Assembly (NCBI GenBank): GCA_016791045.1
Contig: JAEUNO010000036.1
Location: 1 to 64,000 of the forward strand
DNA: 64,000 bases
Source of the DNA: Methyloversatilis sp.
GTDB lineage: Bacteria > Pseudomonadota > Gammaproteobacteria > Burkholderiales > Rhodocyclaceae
Direction: 5' to 3'
Shown: in pieces, positions 60,124-64,000 of the stretch
Layout of the letters: the number at the start of each line of letters is the position of its first letter
Position numbering within the stretch: the first letter of the stretch is position 1
Made by a program: the position numbers and the translations under genes
The notes under the pieces: model-generated
Seen by the model: the letters and a program-made list of their open reading frames with translations, nothing else
Database searches by the model: none
Told to the model about the DNA's origin: nothing

Positions 60124-60980
60124 GTTCGGGCATCGTCGTCGCCATCGCGATACTGGTTTTTGCTTTCGTCACGCTGGCCAAGGGGCTGCGCATCGTGCCG
60201 CAGGGCGAGGAGTGGATCGTGCAGCGGCTCGGCAAGTACCAGAGCACGCTGTTGCCGGGGCTGAACATCATCATTCCCTACCTCGATGACGTGGCCTACA
60301 AGGTGATCACGAAGGACATCATCCTCGATGTGCAGGAACAGGAGGTGATCACGCGCGACAACGCGGTGATCCGCACCAATGCCGTCGCGTTCATCAAGGT
60401 GACCGACCCGGTCAAGGCGGTCTATGGCGTGACCGACTTTTCAGAAGCCATCCGCAACCTGATCATGACCACGCTGCGCTCCATCGTCGGCGAAATGGAT
60501 CTCGACCAGGCGCTGTCGAGCCGCGACAAGATCAAGATCCGGTTGCGCGAAAGCATCGCCGACGAGGCGATCGACTGGGGTCTGACCGTGAAATCGGTGG
60601 AGATCCAGGACATCAATCCGTCGGATTCGATGCAGCGCGCGATGGAACAGCAGGCCAGTGCGGAGCGCGAACGCAAGGCCATGGTGACCCGCTCGGAAGG
60701 GCAGAAGCAGTCGATGATCCTGGAAGCCGAAGCGCGCCTTGAATCGGCCAAGCGGGATGCCGCGGCGCAGGTCACGCTGGCCGAGGCCAGTGCCGAATCG
60801 ATCCGTCGCGTCACCGTGTCGCTCGGCGAACAGCAACTGCCGATGATGTATCTGCTGGGCGAAAAATACGTGGCCGCGCTTGGCAAGCTGGGCGAGTCGC
60901 CGAATGCCAAGATCGTCGTGCTGCCGGCCGACCTGCAGGATGCGGTGGCCGGCATCTTTGCGCGGGCACAGGGCAAATAG
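60120..60980 (+). CDS. SPFH/stomatin-family protein (QmcA-like)
   Basis: This 286-residue protein has one N-terminal TM helix (IVVAIAILVFAFVTLA) and the SPFH domain, including PQGEEWIVQRLGKYQSTL, PGLNIIIPYLDDVAYK and GVTDFSEAIRNLIMTTLRS, followed by a helical C-terminal region rich in Ala/Glu. It forms large membrane rings with NfeD-type partners. It overlaps the NfeD gene, as in many proteobacteria. Confidence 0.93.
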   Translation: MSSGIVVAIAILVFAFVTLAKGLRIVPQGEEWIVQRLGKYQSTLLPGLNIIIPYLDDVAYKVITKDIILDVQEQEVITRDNAVIRTNAVAFIKVTDPVKAVYGVTDFSEAIRNLIMTTLRSIVGEMDLDQALSSRDKIKIRLRESIADEAIDWGLTVKSVEIQDINPSDSMQRAMEQQASAERERKAMVTRSEGQKQSMILEAEARLESAKRDAAAQVTLAEASAESIRRVTVSLGEQQLPMMYLLGEKYVAALGKLGESPNAKIVVLPADLQDAVAGIFARAQGK

Positions 60981-61027
60981 CCTTCGACGCGACGGACACA
61001 GGGCGAACGGATCGGGCACATCGGGTC

Positions 61028-61068
61028 GCCCGGGCGTTCGAAACAACGTTTCTGAGCGCTGCCCGGGC
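61028..61068. repeat. Nested inverted repeats after the SPFH gene
   Basis: GCCCGGGC at 61028-61035 recurs at 61061-61068, and between them GAAAC (61040-61044) pairs with GTTTC (61048-61052). The nested arms can form one long hairpin 47 bases after the stop, probably an operon end. No T tract follows. Confidence 0.45.
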
Positions 61069-61126
61069 ATGCAGCGTTTGACTGATCCGCATTGATCGAC
61101 GGTTCAGCTTTCCGGAAGGCTTCACC

Positions 61127-62773
61127 ATGTCGGACATCGAACGCGAATCCATGGACTTCGACCTGCTGGTCGTCGGCGCAGGTCCGGCCGGGCTGGCGGC
61201 GGCGATACGGGCGAAGCAGAGGGCCAGCGCGGCGGGCCAGGAGCTGTCGGTCTGCGTCATCGACAAGGCGGCCGAAGTCGGCGCGCACATCCTGTCCGGC
61301 GCGGTCATGGACCCGCGCGCGCTGACCGAACTGCTGCCCGACTGGCAGGCGCTGGGCGCGCCGCTGCACACGCCGGTGACACAGGACAGGATGTACTTCC
61401 TGTCCGAAACCGGCGCGCGCGCGGTGCCCGGCGGCTTGCTGCCGCAAAGCTTCCACAACGATGGCAATTACATCGTGCGGCTGGGTCATGTCGTGAAGTG
61501 GCTGGGCGAACAGGCCGAAGCGCTGGGCGTGGACATCTTCCCCGGCTTTGCCGGCAGTGCGCTGCTGTTCGATGACGACAACCGGGTGGCCGGCGTCATC
61601 ACCGGCGACATGGGCGTCGGACGGGACGGGACGCCGGGCGGCGCCTACCAGCCCGGCATGGCGTTGCGCGCGAAATACACGCTGTTCGCCGAAGGCTGCC
61701 GCGGTCATCTGGGCAAGCAGCTGGAGGCGCGCTACCACCTGCGCGACGGTGTCGATCCGCAGACTTACGGGCTGGGCATCAAGGAATTGTGGGAAGTGCC
61801 CGCAGCGCAGAGCCAGCCCGGGCTGGTCGTCCACACCGCCGGCTGGCCGCTCGACAACGACACCTACGGCGGCGGCTTCATCTACCACCTGAAGGACAAT
61901 CTGGTCGCCATCGGTTACGTGGTCGGCCTCAATTACAGCAACCCGTGGCTGTCGCCGTACGAGGAATTTCAGCGCTACAAGACCCACCCGGCTATCCGCA
62001 GTCACATCGAAGGCGGCACGCGGCTGGCGTACGGCGCGCGCGCCATCGCGGCCGGCGGCCTGCAGAGCCTGCCGAAGCTGGTGTTCCCGGGTGGCGCGCT
62101 GATCGGCGACGATGCCGGCTTCCTGAACGCGGCACGCATCAAGGGCAGCCATGCTGCGATCAAGAGCGGCATGCTGGCCGCCGATGCCGCGGTCGACGCG
62201 CTTGTGGCGGGTCGTGCGCAGGATGCGCTGGACGCCTTTCCGGCCGCATTCCGTATCAGCTGGCTGAGGGAAGAGCTGCACCAGACCCGCAACTTCAAGC
62301 CTTACATGAAGAAGGGACTGTGGCTGGGGTCCTTCCTGTTCGGCGCCGAGCAATTGCTGTTCAAGGGCAATGTGCCGTGGACGCTGCGCAACGAAGCCGA
62401 CCACACCACGCTGGCGCCGGCGGCGACCCGCACACCGATCGACTACCCGAAACCCGATGGCGTGCTGACCTTCGACCGCCTGTCGTCGGTCTTCCTGTCC
62501 AGCACCCACCACGAAGAGAACCAGCCCTGTCATCTGACGCTGAAGGACGCCGGCGTGGCCATCACCGTCAATCTGGCGGCCTACGAGTCACCCGAGCAGC
62601 GCTATTGCCCGGCCGGCGTGTATGAAATCGTGCGCGAAGCCGGCGGGCCGCGACTCCAGATCAACGCGCAGAACTGCGTCCACTGCAAGAGTTGCGACAT
62701 CAAGGATCCGACACAGAACATCCACTGGGTGACGCCGCAGGGCGGCGAAGGACCGATCTACAACGGGATGTGA
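61127..62773 (+). CDS. Electron-transfer flavoprotein-ubiquinone oxidoreductase
   Basis: ETF-QO passes electrons from acyl-CoA and choline-type dehydrogenases through ETF to ubiquinone. The 548-residue enzyme has the FAD-binding VVGAGPAGLAAAIRAK near residue 15, GAHILSGAVMDPRAL, the quinone-domain GGFIYHLKDN, and a C-terminal 4Fe-4S site with CPAGVYE and NCVHCKSCDIKDPTQNI. GGAAGG precedes the ATG. Confidence 0.96.
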   Translation: MSDIERESMDFDLLVVGAGPAGLAAAIRAKQRASAAGQELSVCVIDKAAEVGAHILSGAVMDPRALTELLPDWQALGAPLHTPVTQDRMYFLSETGARAVPGGLLPQSFHNDGNYIVRLGHVVKWLGEQAEALGVDIFPGFAGSALLFDDDNRVAGVITGDMGVGRDGTPGGAYQPGMALRAKYTLFAEGCRGHLGKQLEARYHLRDGVDPQTYGLGIKELWEVPAAQSQPGLVVHTAGWPLDNDTYGGGFIYHLKDNLVAIGYVVGLNYSNPWLSPYEEFQRYKTHPAIRSHIEGGTRLAYGARAIAAGGLQSLPKLVFPGGALIGDDAGFLNAARIKGSHAAIKSGMLAADAAVDALVAGRAQDALDAFPAAFRISWLREELHQTRNFKPYMKKGLWLGSFLFGAEQLLFKGNVPWTLRNEADHTTLAPAATRTPIDYPKPDGVLTFDRLSSVFLSSTHHEENQPCHLTLKDAGVAITVNLAAYESPEQRYCPAGVYEIVREAGGPRLQINAQNCVHCKSCDIKDPTQNIHWVTPQGGEGPIYNGM

Positions 62774-62787
62774 GTGCGTCGAGACCG

Positions 62788-62872
62788 TTGTCGGGCATCG
62801 CTGCGCTCGCCCCGACCTGCGTTTTTTCACGTGCTCGACAGGTAGGTTGGAGTGAGCGCTGCGATGCCGAAC
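62788..62872. repeat. REP-like inverted repeat pair
   Basis: gggcatcgctgcgctcgccc at about 62793-62812 and its near complement ggagtgagcgctgcgatgcc at about 62849-62868 form a long imperfect palindrome, each about 30 bp with a GTAGGTYGGAGTGAGCG-type core. Such elements are common extragenic repeats in proteobacteria and often stabilise or end transcripts; here it lies between two co-directional genes. Confidence 0.75.
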
Positions 62873-62962
62873 GATTCAGGCCTCCACAGCGTTTCAAACG
62901 CCCTGTTCACAACTCGCGCAGGCATCATCCCGGCTCGTGGACCACGATCGTCAGGAGCTTGA

Positions 62963-63943
<981 letters not shown>

Positions 63944-64000
63944 ACGGGGCGACGGACCCCGTCCGGGGTCGCGTCGCGGCGGGCGCTGATCCGCACGTGC

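Noticed and set aside
60422-62533. 703-residue open frame antisense to the SPFH and ETF-QO genes
   Set aside because: It crosses two well-supported genes and an intergenic hairpin; the composition is that of a shadow frame.

Overview
The window is GC-rich chromosomal DNA from a Gram-negative betaproteobacterium. This is suggested by the smc-zipA-ligA cluster, the rpsB-to-rnhB envelope and lipid A cluster, the map-glnD pair and a PEP-CTERM protein. Rhodocyclales or a close relative is the best guess, but genus is not resolvable by eye. Most of the window is ordinary housekeeping sequence broken by four accessory stretches.

Region by region: (1) 1-5464 is a scrap yard. It holds a complete IS4-family element with perfect 18-bp ends, a visibly AT-rich islet with a secreted protein, a lipoprotein and a broken short ORF, a 5'-truncated glycosyltransferase, a YefM antitoxin whose YoeB-type toxin carries two in-frame stops, and an intact FitAB/VapBC-type module. 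(2) 5774-14575 carries smc, zipA, ligA, galU, a phosphoribosyltransferase and a DEDDh exonuclease, closed by a bidirectional terminator shared with typA on the other strand. (3) 16463-19061 holds a PEP-CTERM-type protein with a sigma-54-like promoter, an MTA/MTI phosphorylase and peptide deformylase, converging on a CHASE-PAS-GGDEF-EAL protein. (4) An IS5-family element with CTAG target duplications sits exactly at the stop codon of glnD; map lies upstream of glnD. (5) 26680-40810 is one dense co-directional run: rpsB, tsf, pyrH, frr, uppS, cdsA, dxr, rseP, bamA, skp, lpxD, fabZ, lpxA, lpxB, rnhB.

(6) 41014-44221 pairs two cupin genes with a divergent arsenic operon: arsR, an ArsI/CadI-type dioxygenase, a thioredoxin-type arsC and acr3. 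(7) 44523-48103 holds ahpC and ahpF behind a Fur-family-like palindrome, a CopD-like membrane protein and a SpoU-type RNA methyltransferase. (8) 48130-58469, all on the minus strand, is the most unusual part. A membrane-anchored TIR protein is followed by an 1881-residue protein with two alpha/beta-hydrolase modules and a CHAT caspase-like domain, a zinc M15-type peptidase and a SLOG-like nucleotide-binding protein, then a NarL-type two-component pair. TIR, CHAT and SLOG are recurrent parts of nucleotide-signalled conflict and immunity systems. This looks like a multigene anti-invader or self-killing cassette; that function is inferred, not shown.

(9) 58695-63943 returns to metabolism: an HDAC-family deacetylase, NfeD plus an SPFH protein, ETF-ubiquinone oxidoreductase, a REP-like palindrome and a nitronate monooxygenase. 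I saw no rRNA, tRNA or CRISPR array.
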